Shown in pieces: positions 26,738-35,648 of a DNA stretch of 64,000 bases (positions are counted from its first letter, which is position 1; each line of letters opens with the position of its first letter). The DNA comes from Photorhabdus cinerea. Lineage in GTDB: Bacteria > Pseudomonadota > Gammaproteobacteria > Enterobacterales > Enterobacteriaceae. A program made the translations under genes and the position numbers. The notes beneath the pieces were generated by a model. The model saw only the letters and a list, made by a program, of their open reading frames with translations. It was not told the origin of the DNA and made no database searches. The DNA lies in the NCBI RefSeq assembly GCF_011189575.1, contig NZ_PUJW01000006.1, positions 124,001 through 188,000 on the forward strand. Direction: 5' to 3'.

Positions 26738-28108
26738 TCACCGGCCATGAAGTGGTAGCCAAATAACCAAGCGTAAGCCGCCTAGTGGGCTGTCTTCAGC
26801 ACGTACCCAGCCACGATGCTGGCTGACTGCGGTTTCTACAATGGCTAAACCAAGGCCGGTGCCGCCAGATTCTCGGTCGCGGGCTTCGTCTGTGCGGTAG
26901 AAAGGACGGAATATATGTTCGCGGTCTTCTGGGTTGACGCCAGGGCCGTCATCGTCAACGGTGATGGTGATCCCTTGATTATCGGCGTGGAAACCCACGG
27001 CAATGTGGTGATGAGAGTAGCGTAAGGCATTGCGTACGATATTTTCAAAAGCACTGCCAAGCGCTGATGGGTTGCAGTAAATTGTCCAGGGACCTGGTGG
27101 TGAGGTTGTCTCGAGGATTTTATCCATTTGTTCAGCTTCAAAGCTGGCGTTATCAAGAATATCGTTCCATAAATCTGTCATTTTGATATTTTCTCTCAGC
27201 AGCTCATTTTTATGCTGGCTGCGGGAGAGCACTAACAGATCGTTAATCATGCTGTCTAGTCGTTGGGCTTCTGTCTCAATTCTTTCTAGTTCTTTACTTT
27301 CACCATGACGGCGGCGAAGTAATGCTGTTGCAAGTTGTAGGCGGGTGAGGGGCGTGCGTAGTTCATGGGAGATGTCGGAGATGAGTCGTTGCTGTGCGGT
27401 GACCATGCGCTCCAATACACTGATCATCTGATTGAAGCTGTTACCTGCGGCCAGAAACTCTTGTGGGCCAGCTTCCAATTCTGGATGTTGGCGTAGATTG
27501 CCTTTAGCAACATCGTCTGCGGCATTTTTTAATTTACGGGCAGGTTTAGCCAAACTCCATGCCAGCCATAATAGGAGTGGTGCACTGATTAGCATGGTGG
27601 CAATTAATAGCAATAGTGGTCGGTCAAACATCAGGTTAATAAAGTCTGACTGTGGGCTGTTTGCTGGGCGAACTAAGTAGAGTTGGTAATGATCTTCTCC
27701 GTCCCGGATAGAAAATGGCCCTAACATCTCAGAACGGCCATATTTTTTCTTTTTAGGGTGATCTGCATTATCTGATTGTCCGATAAAATTGCGGACCACT
27801 TGCATTTCACTTCTCTGGGCACCAATAACCCGTCCTTCACTGGTGACTAATATCAGGCGTTGCCCTGGTGGCGCCCATTTTTCAATTGCGCGAAATAAAC
27901 GGCGCCACCAGAGTAAATCATTCGCTGGGTCTTGCGCTAATTCTGCTTCGATATGTTGTTCCAGCATAACTCCTTGCCGATATTCATTTTCCAGCAGAGA
28001 GGTCAATTGCCTGGAATCCAGTTTCGGTACCATCAATACCAGCATCAGGACTAACGCGAGAGTAAACCAGAAAATGGCGAAGATGCGTGCCGTTAAGCTG
28101 TTTATCAT
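26738..28108 (-). CDS. cpxA: Sensor histidine kinase CpxA
   Basis: 456 residues. Membrane helices at about 8-28 and 164-186 frame the periplasmic sensor part, followed by HAMP ('WSLAKPARKLKNAADDVAKGNL'), the phospho-acceptor H248 in 'LISDISHELRTPLTRLQLA', and the ATPase boxes 'NALRYSHH', 'VDDDGPGV' and 'GGTGLGLAIV'. It senses misfolded envelope protein and phosphorylates CpxR. Overlaps cpxR by 4 bases. Length and motifs match E. coli CpxA (457). Confidence 0.97.
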   Translation of the reverse strand: MINSLTARIFAIFWFTLALVLMLVLMVPKLDSRQLTSLLENEYRQGVMLEQHIEAELAQDPANDLLWWRRLFRAIEKWAPPGQRLILVTSEGRVIGAQRSEMQVVRNFIGQSDNADHPKKKKYGRSEMLGPFSIRDGEDHYQLYLVRPANSPQSDFINLMFDRPLLLLIATMLISAPLLLWLAWSLAKPARKLKNAADDVAKGNLRQHPELEAGPQEFLAAGNSFNQMISVLERMVTAQQRLISDISHELRTPLTRLQLATALLRRRHGESKELERIETEAQRLDSMINDLLVLSRSQHKNELLRENIKMTDLWNDILDNASFEAEQMDKILETTSPPGPWTIYCNPSALGSAFENIVRNALRYSHHHIAVGFHADNQGITITVDDDGPGVNPEDREHIFRPFYRTDEARDRESGGTGLGLAIVETAVSQHRGWVRAEDSPLGGLRLVIWLPLHGR

Positions 28109-28800
28109 GTTGCAGAAACCATTAAATAGCCCCGGCCACGTAAAGTTTTAAACCAGAGCTGACCATCTTCCCGTTCAGGTAATTTACGGCGCAGGTTAGA
28201 GATATGCATATCAATTGCCCGGTCAAATGGGGTCAGCCGTTTACCTAATACTTCCTGGCTTAGATGTTCGCGGGAAACAACTTGCCCCAAATGTTGAGCT
28301 AATAAATAGAGCAATGTGAATTCAGTACCTGTTAAATCTAATATTTGATTAGCGAAGCTGGCTTCCTGGCGGCCAGGGTTTAATTGTAGATTATCGACCA
28401 GAAGCGTGGGTGGGCCGTTGTCTGTCTGTTGTTGTTCACTCCAATTTGAGCGGCGAAGAATAGCGCGTATACGGGCCACGAGTTCACGATCATTAAATGG
28501 TTTGGCAAGATAGTCATCAGCGCCTAATTCCAGTCCCAGAACGCGATCCAAATCGCTTCCGCGTGCTGTCAGCATAATTACCGGGGTTTGGTGATGTAGC
28601 CGAAGTTCTTTTAATGTTGAAATACCATTCTTACGCGGCATCATAATGTCGAGTAGTAGTAAATCAATCGAGTCGTCAAGGAATTTTAATGCTTGTTCTC
28701 CGTCATGAGCGATAACAACGTTAAATCCTTCCATTTCAAGTAATTCTTTTAATAGTGATGTCAGCTCTCGGTCATCATCAACTAATAGGATTTTATGCAT
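28105..28800 (-). CDS. cpxR: Response regulator CpxR
   Basis: 231 residues, OmpR family. Receiver domain with acidic pocket VDDD (8-10), phospho-acceptor D51 in 'LLLLDIMMPRKNG' and 'PVIMLTARGSD', then a winged helix ('LTGTEFTLLYLLAQHLGQVVSREHLSQEVLGKRLTPFDRAIDMHISNLRRKL'). It controls envelope-stress genes, including its own operon and cpxP. Divergent from cpxP, sharing the CpxR box at 28855-28869. Confidence 0.97.
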   Translation of the reverse strand: MHKILLVDDDRELTSLLKELLEMEGFNVVIAHDGEQALKFLDDSIDLLLLDIMMPRKNGISTLKELRLHHQTPVIMLTARGSDLDRVLGLELGADDYLAKPFNDRELVARIRAILRRSNWSEQQQTDNGPPTLLVDNLQLNPGRQEASFANQILDLTGTEFTLLYLLAQHLGQVVSREHLSQEVLGKRLTPFDRAIDMHISNLRRKLPEREDGQLWFKTLRGRGYLMVSAT

Positions 28801-28854
28801 CGATTACTTCCTCCAGGAACAAAAATACGATAACAAACTTTGCTATTCCACGAC

Positions 28855-28869
28855 TTTACGTTCTTTTAC
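28855..28869 (-). promoter_or_regulatory. CpxR box between cpxR and cpxP
   Basis: The minus strand reads GTAAA-N5-GTAAA, a perfect match to the CpxR consensus. Placed between the divergent cpxRA and cpxP genes, as in E. coli, it predicts activation of both in response to envelope stress. Confidence 0.9.
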
Positions 28870-28957
28870 AAGCTCTGACGCTAGTTTGCAGCCGCACAGG
28901 TATAGTTGTCTACATTGAATCGAATAGCATCGTTCGGGGAAACGAGGAGTTGTTTAA

Positions 28958-29449
28958 ATGCGTAACATAGCAGCGTTGGTTTTGGCGTCAATGTTTGTTG
29001 TTATCTCGACAGCGTCTTTAGCTGAAACAGCAAATACAACTCACGCTGCTACAATACCCGATATTTGTGCGTCATGTGGTTATAAGAATACCGAAGGTCA
29101 TCATTATCGTAATAATGAAACCAGTGACAATGATCATATGTTTAATGGTATCACTTTAACTGAGCAGCAGCGCCAGCAAATGCGTGATTTGATGGCGCAA
29201 AAACATCAGCAGCACTCATTGATGTTGATTAATCGCGCAGAACGTGAAGAGATGCGTAAGTTAGTAACGGCGAAGGATTTTGATGAAGCGGCAGTAAAGG
29301 CTCAAGCTGAAAAGATGGCCAGATATAATGTTGAACGTCAGGTGGAAATGGCCCGTATCCATCATCAGATGTATCAACTGTTGACTCCTGAGCAGCAAGC
29401 ACAATTGGAGCAACACCACCGGCAGCATATGTCTCAGTTACCGAACTGA
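28958..29449 (+). CDS. cpxP: Periplasmic Cpx adaptor CpxP
   Basis: 163 residues. A signal peptide (about 1-22, cleavage near ASLA-ET) is followed by a helical Spy/CpxP domain with 'LTEQQRQQMRDLM' and 'LTPEQQAQL', the two LTxxQ motifs. CpxP damps CpxA and helps feed misfolded proteins to DegP. The region 35-50 holds a CASCG Cys pair that I do not remember from E. coli CpxP. The gene is followed after 55 bases by the left prophage att site. Confidence 0.93.
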   Translation: MRNIAALVLASMFVVISTASLAETANTTHAATIPDICASCGYKNTEGHHYRNNETSDNDHMFNGITLTEQQRQQMRDLMAQKHQQHSLMLINRAEREEMRKLVTAKDFDEAAVKAQAEKMARYNVERQVEMARIHHQMYQLLTPEQQAQLEQHHRQHMSQLPN

Positions 29450-29503
29450 TTTTGTAGTATCCATAGCAGTAAGTTAGTAGTAAACGAAAATTTTTCCTTG
29501 CCA

Positions 29504-29523
29504 TAGACACCATCCCTGTCTTT
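29504..29523 (+). other. attL core repeat
   Basis: TAGACACCATCCCTGTCTTT, matched at 56584-56603 with a single C/T difference. It lies 55 bases after cpxP and about 146 bases from the end of int. Confidence 0.85.
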
Positions 29524-29525
29524 CA

Positions 29526-29550
29526 GGCCCTTTTTAGGGCCTTTTTTTTC
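29526..29550 (+). terminator. Terminator after cpxP/int
   Basis: GGCCC-TTTTTA-GGGCC stem-loop followed by eight T. It lies on the prophage side of the att core, so it would end cpxP transcription and possibly keep it from entering int antisense. Confidence 0.85.
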
Positions 29551-29631
29551 AGTCACTTACAACGCATTTCTTTGTAAAACAACAACATAAAAAAGTATAA
29601 AGGGGTTAGAAAGTATACGAAAGTTTTTGAG

Positions 29632-29649
29632 TGTGGACGTTCGGTGGAC
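29632..29649 (+). promoter_or_regulatory. Integrase arm-type sites, left arm
   Basis: TGTGGAC (29632-29638) and GGTGGAC (29643-29649), in direct orientation with starts 11 bases apart, about one helical turn. The same pair with the same spacing is at 56519-56536, inside the other prophage end. Paired direct repeats on both sides of the core fit P2-type integrase arm sites. Confidence 0.65.
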
Positions 29650-29669
29650 GCTCGCCACACTCTCTAGCT

Positions 29670-30653
29670 TTATTCTACTTCTATCCCACCCTTAAGAGGG
29701 TTTAATGTAATGGCATGTTGCAGATAGTCCGGGGCAAGGTGTGCATAGACCATTGTTTGGATTATGCTGGCGTGCCCTAATATCTGTTGTAATGCAATTA
29801 TATTCCCTCCATTCATCATGAAGTGGCTGGCAAAAGTGTGTCTGAGGACATGAGTTGCTTGCCCTTTAGGTAAGTCGGGCTTTACTACATGTAAGATCTT
29901 GCAGAAATTTATGTAGTCAACATTGAACAGCTTGCCCATTTTCTTTTTGCCGCGAATTTCTTTCTCTAATTTGTCAGAAATGGGAACGATGCGTTGATCT
30001 CCATTTTTGGTATTTAGAAAAATTACACGGCCTTTTGATACCTGTTGAGCCGCCAGACTTTCCGCTTCCCCCCAGCGAGCGCCAGTGCTAAGGCAAAGTA
30101 AAGCCAGCTTTTTTTCCTCTTTATTTAGAGAATTAAGCAGTAGTTCTATCTCTGGTGTTGTGAGATAGGTCATAGCAACATTTTTCTCGCTTAATGGTTC
30201 TAATCCTTGTAGAGGATTTGTGCCGGTAAATTCCTCAATTTTTATTAAGGTCGAGAACATACCGGATAGTCTGTACATATCTCGATTTACAGTTTTCGCG
30301 CTTATTCCATCAGCCAGCCGTTTTCCCCGATGTTCCATGATGACTCTCTTTGTGAGGTGACCTATTGTGGGGTTGTTAAGCTGCCTCATTGTTTTGGTGA
30401 GATGTCGCTTCTCTATTGCTCCATTGTCTGTGTTTTGTCCGTAATATAGCCACCAAATATTGATGAAATCACTCAGTTGTGTCTTATCATTCGTGGTGGA
30501 TGGTTCACTATTGCTAGCCTGTGTGAGCGTGTAACGTTCAAAGGCAACTGCTTCACTTTTTCTATTAAATTTCCTACGGAGTCTTGTTCCTGTGCTGCCG
30601 TAGGGTCTTACATCCACTTCGTAGCGTCCATCATTGAGCTTCTTAATTGCCAT
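29670..30653 (-). CDS. int: P2-type tyrosine integrase
   Basis: 327 residues from the MAIKKLNDGRYEVDVRPYG start (the frame can be extended 21 codons). N-terminal arm-binding domain, then the catalytic set: 'LSTGARWGEAESLA' (Arg), 'HVLRHTFASHFM' (His-x2-Arg), 'ILGHASIIQTMVYAHL' (His and nucleophile Tyr). It inserts and excises the phage at the att core. It reads leftwards toward attL, as in P2. Confidence 0.93.
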   Translation of the reverse strand: MAIKKLNDGRYEVDVRPYGSTGTRLRRKFNRKSEAVAFERYTLTQASNSEPSTTNDKTQLSDFINIWWLYYGQNTDNGAIEKRHLTKTMRQLNNPTIGHLTKRVIMEHRGKRLADGISAKTVNRDMYRLSGMFSTLIKIEEFTGTNPLQGLEPLSEKNVAMTYLTTPEIELLLNSLNKEEKKLALLCLSTGARWGEAESLAAQQVSKGRVIFLNTKNGDQRIVPISDKLEKEIRGKKKMGKLFNVDYINFCKILHVVKPDLPKGQATHVLRHTFASHFMMNGGNIIALQQILGHASIIQTMVYAHLAPDYLQHAITLNPLKGGIEVE

Positions 30654-30719
30654 AAGTAAGCCCTTCGATGAAACTGACAGATTGTGACCACAACTCGTCA
30701 GCATACGCATAACCAATAT

Positions 30720-31013
30720 CTAGCCAATTTTCTGGTTTGAGTGGAATGAGGTTTCGTTCTCTGGCCCATTGTGCGCGATAGCCGGCGAGACTTGACCAGC
30801 TTCCGGTGCTGTAGTGTCAGTCATTAGCCACAGCGTATATTTTTTGAACTTAGGGTGTTGAGTTAATTTAGAAAGTGTGTTCCAGCCGGGTTCGTTATGT
30901 CCTCCCTCTAATTTTTTTAATGTGCTAAGGGGGAGCTGCATGATTTCACAGAATTGTGATTGACTCAGGTTCTCTGCATTACGCATGGCCTTTATTTTTT
31001 CTCCTATGTTCAT
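30720..31013 (-). CDS. C: P2 C-type repressor
   Basis: 97 residues, close to the 99 of P2 C. XRE helix-turn-helix 'ENLSQSQFCEIMQLPLSTLKKLEGG' (about 14-38), then a dimerisation part 'HPKFKKYTLWLMTD'. It would silence the early promoter for cox and hold lysogeny. Divergent from cox with 131 bases between, and 66 bases ahead of int in the same direction. Confidence 0.88.
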   Translation of the reverse strand: MNIGEKIKAMRNAENLSQSQFCEIMQLPLSTLKKLEGGHNEPGWNTLSKLTQHPKFKKYTLWLMTDTTAPEAGQVSPAIAHNGPENETSFHSNQKIG

Positions 31014-31083
31014 TGACTTAGTTCCGAGTATTGATCTAGTATTCGCTTGGTGGTGTAAAAGTCGGAACCATCAAGCACGAGCA

Positions 31084-31125
31084 AAACACCTTGTAAACAG
31101 AGTTAGAACGGGTTTAAAGGTGTTT
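31084..31125. promoter_or_regulatory. Inverted repeat in the C-cox switch region
   Basis: AAACACCTT (31084-31092) and AAGGTGTTT (31117-31125), an exact inverted pair 24 bases apart, just before cox. Nearer the repressor the direct repeat GTATT-GATCTA-GTATT (about 31027-31044) also stands out. They are candidates for C and Cox operator sites. Confidence 0.5.
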
Positions 31126-31144
31126 GATCTAACGAGGTTAACAA

Positions 31145-31417
31145 ATGAGTGAAGAAGCGTACAAGGTTGAATATCCAGTTGATGCCGTACCGTATCCAAA
31201 ATTTGCGGCTTTGATCGGTAAAAAAGAAGCGGCTGTTCAAGAAATGGTAAAGCAGAACAAGTTGCCACTTATTGAATGGCGTGATCCGAGTAAACCAAAA
31301 GCTAGGGTAGGGGAGAAGTGGATTTATGTTCCTGAGTTTAATCGTGCTATGCGCGAGGCATTCTACAACCGGCCAAAAGAACAGCGTGACGCTTGGCTAT
31401 TGTGGATTGGGCTATAA
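31145..31417 (+). CDS. cox: Cox/Apl-like excision and regulatory protein
   Basis: 90 residues, matching Cox of P2-like phages in size, place and text: 'VPYPKFAALIGKKEAAVQEMVKQNKLPLIEWRDP' is a winged-helix DNA-binding start and 'GEKWIYVPEFNRAMREAFYNRP' the family end. Cox represses the C promoter and directs excision. It has GAGG 5-6 bases before its ATG. Confidence 0.85.
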   Translation: MSEEAYKVEYPVDAVPYPKFAALIGKKEAAVQEMVKQNKLPLIEWRDPSKPKARVGEKWIYVPEFNRAMREAFYNRPKEQRDAWLLWIGL

Positions 31418-31427
31418 GGTGCGTGTT

Positions 31428-31634
31428 ATGACTCAGATCCCAACACCAGAGGAATACAAAAAGGGGCGGGTAAAATTTGGAAAATTACTTATTCAGCCTT
31501 TACGCAAGAACGCCGTAGTTCAGATTACTCAATATCAGGTCAGTGATGGCGAATACTCTTATGGTCAATTCGATTCAAAAGAGCAGGCTATCAGTTTTGC
31601 AAGGCAGCTTTACGGGAGAGAAATCAATGAATGA
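31428..31634 (+). CDS. Small phage early protein, unknown
   Basis: 68 residues from ATG 31428: starts MTQIPTPEEYKKGRVKF and contains 'QPLRKNAVVQITQYQVSDGEYSYGQF' and 'SKEQAISFARQLYG', a small alpha/beta fold by eye. It sits right after cox in the early operon, where P2-like phages keep small anti-host or regulatory genes. I do not recognise it. It overlaps the next frame. Confidence 0.6.
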   Translation: MTQIPTPEEYKKGRVKFGKLLIQPLRKNAVVQITQYQVSDGEYSYGQFDSKEQAISFARQLYGREINE

Positions 31635-31773
31635 ATTAATGAAAATTCCGCATAAATATAAATTAACTGGCGATGATTTCAAAAAGACGAATCATTACAA
31701 ATATTTCATGATTTCGGTAATTGGTTTGGCAACTGTGATATTAACCCCGTTATTAGTTTTTATTTACAGGTGA
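31627..31773 (+). CDS. Small membrane protein of the early region
   Basis: 48 residues: a charged start (MNELMKIPHKYKLTGDDFKKTNHYKYF) and one membrane helix (MISVIGLATVILTPLLVFIY) at the C-terminal end. The start overlaps the previous gene by 8 bases. Single-span proteins in this position can act in superinfection exclusion, but that is only a guess. Confidence 0.5.
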   Translation: MNELMKIPHKYKLTGDDFKKTNHYKYFMISVIGLATVILTPLLVFIYR

Positions 31774-31777
31774 TGAA

Positions 31778-32137
31778 ATGGCAAATACAGAACCGTGCCG
31801 TGCTGTTGTCTTAACACTGGATGAGAAAATCGATGGTCTCAATAAAGCCTCTGAGGCGCGTAATCGGTATTTTTGTGATGATAAAGAAAATAATAACAAA
31901 TTGGCCGATTTCATGGAAACTATGCGTGATCGCACAAATAACCGCGTTAGAAATAATGAACGGGTTTTGCATTTAATTTTTCACTTGGCAGGTTTTGATA
32001 AAGAGCGTTATCACGTCAAGTTTAAGGAATTAACAATAGAGGAACAGCGTTCATTAATATTGGCAATTAATCAACTTCGGGCAGTGGCGTCTATATTGCC
32101 AGATAAATTGGCATTGCCAAAGCCAACCCAGTATTAA
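31778..32137 (+). CDS. Phage protein of unknown function (possibly DUF5347-like)
   Basis: 119 residues, mainly helical: 'LDEKIDGLNKASEARNRYF', 'ADFMETMRDRTNNRVRNNERVLHLIFHLAGFDKERY', 'LTIEEQRSLILAINQLRAVASILPDKL'. It resembles a family of small proteins I recall from Xenorhabdus and Photorhabdus prophages; the number DUF5347 is from memory and needs a search. P2 gene B (replication helper) stands near here in P2, but I see no direct B signature. Confidence 0.6.
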   Translation: MANTEPCRAVVLTLDEKIDGLNKASEARNRYFCDDKENNNKLADFMETMRDRTNNRVRNNERVLHLIFHLAGFDKERYHVKFKELTIEEQRSLILAINQLRAVASILPDKLALPKPTQY

Positions 32138-32210
32138 TTTAAAGCATAATTTAAGAAATTAATGCGTAAATTCGCAGGGGTTTTTATTGCCTAAAAATAG
32201 GAGATAAAAA

Positions 32211-32405
32211 ATGAATATAGAGCAATTAATTAAAAGAAACAGAGAAGACGAACGCAAGATATTAGCCGAACGTTCTTCTTCACGTCTGTTAAAAATCGCG
32301 GCGCATATTGTGGCAAAGAAATTGGATTACGCCGCGTCATCTGCATTGTTGAACAGTGAAGCCGAGAAAATAGAACACGAAGCACGGGAGCTGGAGAGTG
32401 TCTAG
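32211..32405 (+). CDS. DUF2732-like small phage protein
   Basis: 64 residues, highly charged helix: 'QLIKRNREDERKILAERSSSRLLKIAAHIVAKKL' and 'SALLNSEAEKIEHEARELE'. This fits the DUF2732 proteins of P2-like early regions. GGAG lies 8 bases before ATG. Function unknown. The end overlaps the zinc-finger gene by 8 bases. Confidence 0.7.
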   Translation: MNIEQLIKRNREDERKILAERSSSRLLKIAAHIVAKKLDYAASSALLNSEAEKIEHEARELESV

Positions 32406-32619
32406 GGAAATCGACCGTGCTTGCCAACATGCTGAGAAAACGCTAGAGCGCAGAATATCAGAGCATGTAAACCGCTCCGTCGGTGTCTCTGCGTTTGAAT
32501 GTGAAGAGTGCGACCAACCTATCCCCGTGGAACACCGGATGAGTATCGCCGGAGTCATCCGCTGCGTCGCATGTCAGGAAGTTTTTGAACTGAAACAGAA
32601 GCATTATCGGAGTATATGA
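32398..32619 (+). CDS. TraR/DksA-type C4 zinc-finger protein
   Basis: 73 residues from GTG 32398. 'ECEECDQPIPVEHRMSIAGVIRCVACQEVFE' gives the Cys-x2-Cys ... Cys-x2-Cys finger of the TraR/DksA family (P2 orf82 type). Such phage proteins may bind RNA polymerase through its secondary channel. It is translationally coupled to its neighbours. Confidence 0.85.
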   Translation: MSREIDRACQHAEKTLERRISEHVNRSVGVSAFECEECDQPIPVEHRMSIAGVIRCVACQEVFELKQKHYRSI

Positions 32620-32620
32620 A

Positions 32621-33439
32621 TTGGTGAATAAAACTATTTTGAAATGGGCAGGCTCTAAAATTCGCATTATGGATAAATTGCTGCCCCATCTGCCAGCAGG
32701 TCAACGGTTGGTTGAACCGTTCGCAGGTTCATGTTCTGTAATGATGAATACGCAATATGATGCGTATTTAATTGCGGATGCTAATAGCGACTTAATTGAT
32801 ATGTATCAGTGCATCAAAGAGAATTGTGATGGGTTTATAAATGCTGCGCAAGACTGGTTTTCGTATTTTAATAGCGAGCATGGGTTTTATTGTCTGAGAG
32901 CTTTATTTAATTCTGATGATAAAAAATATAAATCGCAGATATGGCATGCATCAGTATTTTTATTTCTAAACCGGCATTGCTTTAATGGCCTGTGTCGTTA
33001 TAACTCAAAAGGTGAATTCAATGTGCCTTTTGGGAACTGTAGAAAACCTTACTTTCCCGAAGTAGAAATATTGGCGTTTGCTGAGAAATCCAAGATTGCT
33101 TCTATCCATCGTGCCGATTGGCGCGAAATACTGAAACTGGTTGATTTTGGGGATATGGTTTATTGCGATCCGCCTTATTTCACCAAAGGCGTTAATTTCA
33201 CGCAGTATTGCAAAAATGGCTTTCTTCATCATGACCATCAGGAGCTTGCTACCTCTCTGAAACAGCTCAATGAATTATTGGGCGTTCCTGTCACAGTTTC
33301 CAACTCCATTGAAGCCAAAGAACTTTATGCCGATTTGGGGTTCACTATCCATGAAATCGAAGCACCACGCACCATTGCCGCCAATGGCAATCGTCAGCCA
33401 GTAATAGAAATTATTGCGACGCTAGAGGCGAGTGCATGA
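32621..33439 (+). CDS. dam: DNA adenine methyltransferase (D12 class)
   Basis: 272 residues. 'LKWAGSKIRIMDKLLPHLP' and 'LVEPFAGSCSVMMNT' form the SAM-binding start, 'FCYDPPY'-type motif IV is present as 'VYCDPPYFTKG'. The class suggests methylation of GATC adenines, protecting phage DNA or adjusting replication. The start is TTG 32621 or GTG 32624. It overlaps gene A by 4 bases. Confidence 0.88.
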   Translation: MVNKTILKWAGSKIRIMDKLLPHLPAGQRLVEPFAGSCSVMMNTQYDAYLIADANSDLIDMYQCIKENCDGFINAAQDWFSYFNSEHGFYCLRALFNSDDKKYKSQIWHASVFLFLNRHCFNGLCRYNSKGEFNVPFGNCRKPYFPEVEILAFAEKSKIASIHRADWREILKLVDFGDMVYCDPPYFTKGVNFTQYCKNGFLHHDHQELATSLKQLNELLGVPVTVSNSIEAKELYADLGFTIHEIEAPRTIAANGNRQPVIEIIATLEASA

Positions 33440-35568
33440 GTGAGTTAATCGACTTGTTGCAGGAGCACAACAGCGATTACCAGCAGTCAAAACGCCTGCA
33501 ATATGAGATGTTCAAGCCCGGTTTGCCCGGCGAGTCAACGTTAGCTGAACAGATCATGTGGCAGGTAAACCCTGATGATTATGACTGGCGTCATAAAATT
33601 ATCGGTGATATGCCCGATTTTTTGGCGCTCTATTTTGCTACCCGGTACAAAAAAATATTTACCCAATCGGGGGGTAATCGTCGTCGTGCTAATACGTTTT
33701 TGCGTCAGTTTGGCGAGAACGTATTACCACGGCTGAATAAAGTCACTGAACGCTATCAATTCAAGGATCAGGTATCCGGCGTTGCCCCGTTCCCCTTTAT
33801 TGAGCAGTTGGAACGATTGGTTACGTTGGAGCGTAAGGATATCAAACAGCTTGCCTGGGGAATTTCCCATTTTATGGCTGAGAACTACGAAAATACATCG
33901 GCTCAGTATGTCAATCAACAACCTGCGAGCGAACAAGACGCCAGAGAACGTTTGATCCGTATCTATAAGCTGCTGGCGAATCTGACTCAACAAGCCGGCA
34001 CAACAGCCCCTTACTGGCAGCAGTTCACCAAAGGTAGAGAAGGCGCCACAGTCGATCAATTGTGTGCCGGCCTCCTGCGCATGATGTCAGATAAATGGTG
34101 GTATGCCCGTTTGAAAAGAATGCGTGACATTCGCGCCGAGCATATGGCTATTGCGGTAGGCCAAGTGCAGAAATCGGCATCTCCCTACGTTTCCCGTAGT
34201 ACGCTGCGTGAATGGTTGGAACAGAAGCGCCGCAATTGGGATTTTATTAAACAGTTTGATGTTGAAAATGAACAGGGCGACAGGGTGCCGCTGGAAGATA
34301 TGGTACTCGGTAGTGTGGCTAATCCTGCTATCCGCCGTAGTGAATTGATGGTGAGAATGCGCGGTTTTGAAAATCTGGCTGACGAACTCGGCTATGTCGG
34401 TGAGTTTTATACCATCACTGCGCCATCAAAATATCACGCTGTCCATAGTGTCGGTGGCTTTGTTTCAAATTGGAATGGGGCCAGTCCCCGTGATACACAA
34501 AAATATTTGTGCAACGTCTGGGCGAAAATCAGGGCGGCTTATTCCCGTGCGGGGATCAGCGCCTTCGGTTTTCGTGTAGTTGAACCCCACTATGATGGTA
34601 CGCCGCATTGGCACATGTTGCTGTTTATGCGTCCTGAACATGTCGATGAAATGCGTGACATCATGTGTTATTACGCCCGGTTGGAAGATTCAGAAGAATT
34701 ACAGGGACAGAAGGCACTAAAAGCACGATTCCATGTGAAGCCCATCGATAAGGCGAAAGGTTCGGCCACAGGCTATATCGCTAAGTATATTTCCAAGAAT
34801 ATTGACGGTTATGCGCTGGATGGCGAAAAGGATGAGGAAACAGGCCAACTTCTTAAGGATATGTCACGGTCTGTTGCTGCCTGGGCCAGTCGTTGGCGTA
34901 TCCGGCAGTTTCAACAGATCGGCGGTGCGCCCGTTTCCGTCTGGCGCGAATTGCGTCGTTTGAGTGGTGATGAGCAAATCTTGCCTGATGCAGATATGGA
35001 TAATGTCCGATTTGCTGCGGATGTCGGGGACTGGTTCGCCTATACCGAGTTCCAAGGTGGGCCTCTGGTTGCACGAAAAGATTTAACCGTGCGGTTGTCC
35101 TATGAAATCACCGAACAGGGCAATGCCTACGGCGAAAATGTGTTGCGTATTTCTGGTGTCTATTCACCCAGCTTGGGCGATTCCTCTTCTTTTATTACCC
35201 GTACTGTTAAATGGAACATTGTTCCTAAATTTAACGCTGATGTTAAGGGTGTGGGTTTGGGGTTTTCTGGCGGCTCTGCCGCCTCTTGGAGTTCTGTCAA
35301 TAACTGTACGGGGTGTGACAGTACGGTCAGAGGCGGTGATCTGTTAGTGGAAAAAGTTATCGATTATGCGGATTCAATCGGCATGGATTTTAGCCGGGCT
35401 ATGGCGAAGTCATTAATCATCGGAGGAAAAATCAACATAGGTGAACAGTTGTTCAAGTTATGGACGGATGGCAGTTTTATTCCGATAGAGACGGAATGTC
35501 AGAAAGAAGCCCGTCGCGATTTGTTGTGGCAGCGGATTAAGAATATTGGTGAAATGAGGAATAAATGA
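33436..35568 (+). CDS. A: Replication initiator endonuclease gpA
   Basis: 710 residues (P2 A is about 760). Rolling-circle HUH endonuclease: metal-binding H391-W392-H393 in 'YDGTPHWHMLLFM', and the tyrosine pair Y447 and Y451 in 'YIAKYISKNIDG', used for nicking and joining as in P2 A. It would start replication at an origin within its own gene. It follows dam with a 4-base overlap. Confidence 0.92.
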   Translation: MSELIDLLQEHNSDYQQSKRLQYEMFKPGLPGESTLAEQIMWQVNPDDYDWRHKIIGDMPDFLALYFATRYKKIFTQSGGNRRRANTFLRQFGENVLPRLNKVTERYQFKDQVSGVAPFPFIEQLERLVTLERKDIKQLAWGISHFMAENYENTSAQYVNQQPASEQDARERLIRIYKLLANLTQQAGTTAPYWQQFTKGREGATVDQLCAGLLRMMSDKWWYARLKRMRDIRAEHMAIAVGQVQKSASPYVSRSTLREWLEQKRRNWDFIKQFDVENEQGDRVPLEDMVLGSVANPAIRRSELMVRMRGFENLADELGYVGEFYTITAPSKYHAVHSVGGFVSNWNGASPRDTQKYLCNVWAKIRAAYSRAGISAFGFRVVEPHYDGTPHWHMLLFMRPEHVDEMRDIMCYYARLEDSEELQGQKALKARFHVKPIDKAKGSATGYIAKYISKNIDGYALDGEKDEETGQLLKDMSRSVAAWASRWRIRQFQQIGGAPVSVWRELRRLSGDEQILPDADMDNVRFAADVGDWFAYTEFQGGPLVARKDLTVRLSYEITEQGNAYGENVLRISGVYSPSLGDSSSFITRTVKWNIVPKFNADVKGVGLGFSGGSAASWSSVNNCTGCDSTVRGGDLLVEKVIDYADSIGMDFSRAMAKSLIIGGKINIGEQLFKLWTDGSFIPIETECQKEARRDLLWQRIKNIGEMRNK

Positions 35569-35648
35569 TGAAAGTTTTTGTGGTAAAGCACAAGTTTATT
35601 GATTACTCGAAAATTGTCGGCATTTTTCTATCAGGGGGAGAAATTTAG
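35565..35648 (+). CDS. Very small frame after A, doubtful
   Basis: 27 codons starting at the ATG that overlaps the stop of A: starts MMKVFVVKHKFIDYSKIVG. The overlapping start suggests coupling, but there is no family support. It could be chance. Confidence 0.25.
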   Translation: MMKVFVVKHKFIDYSKIVGIFLSGGEI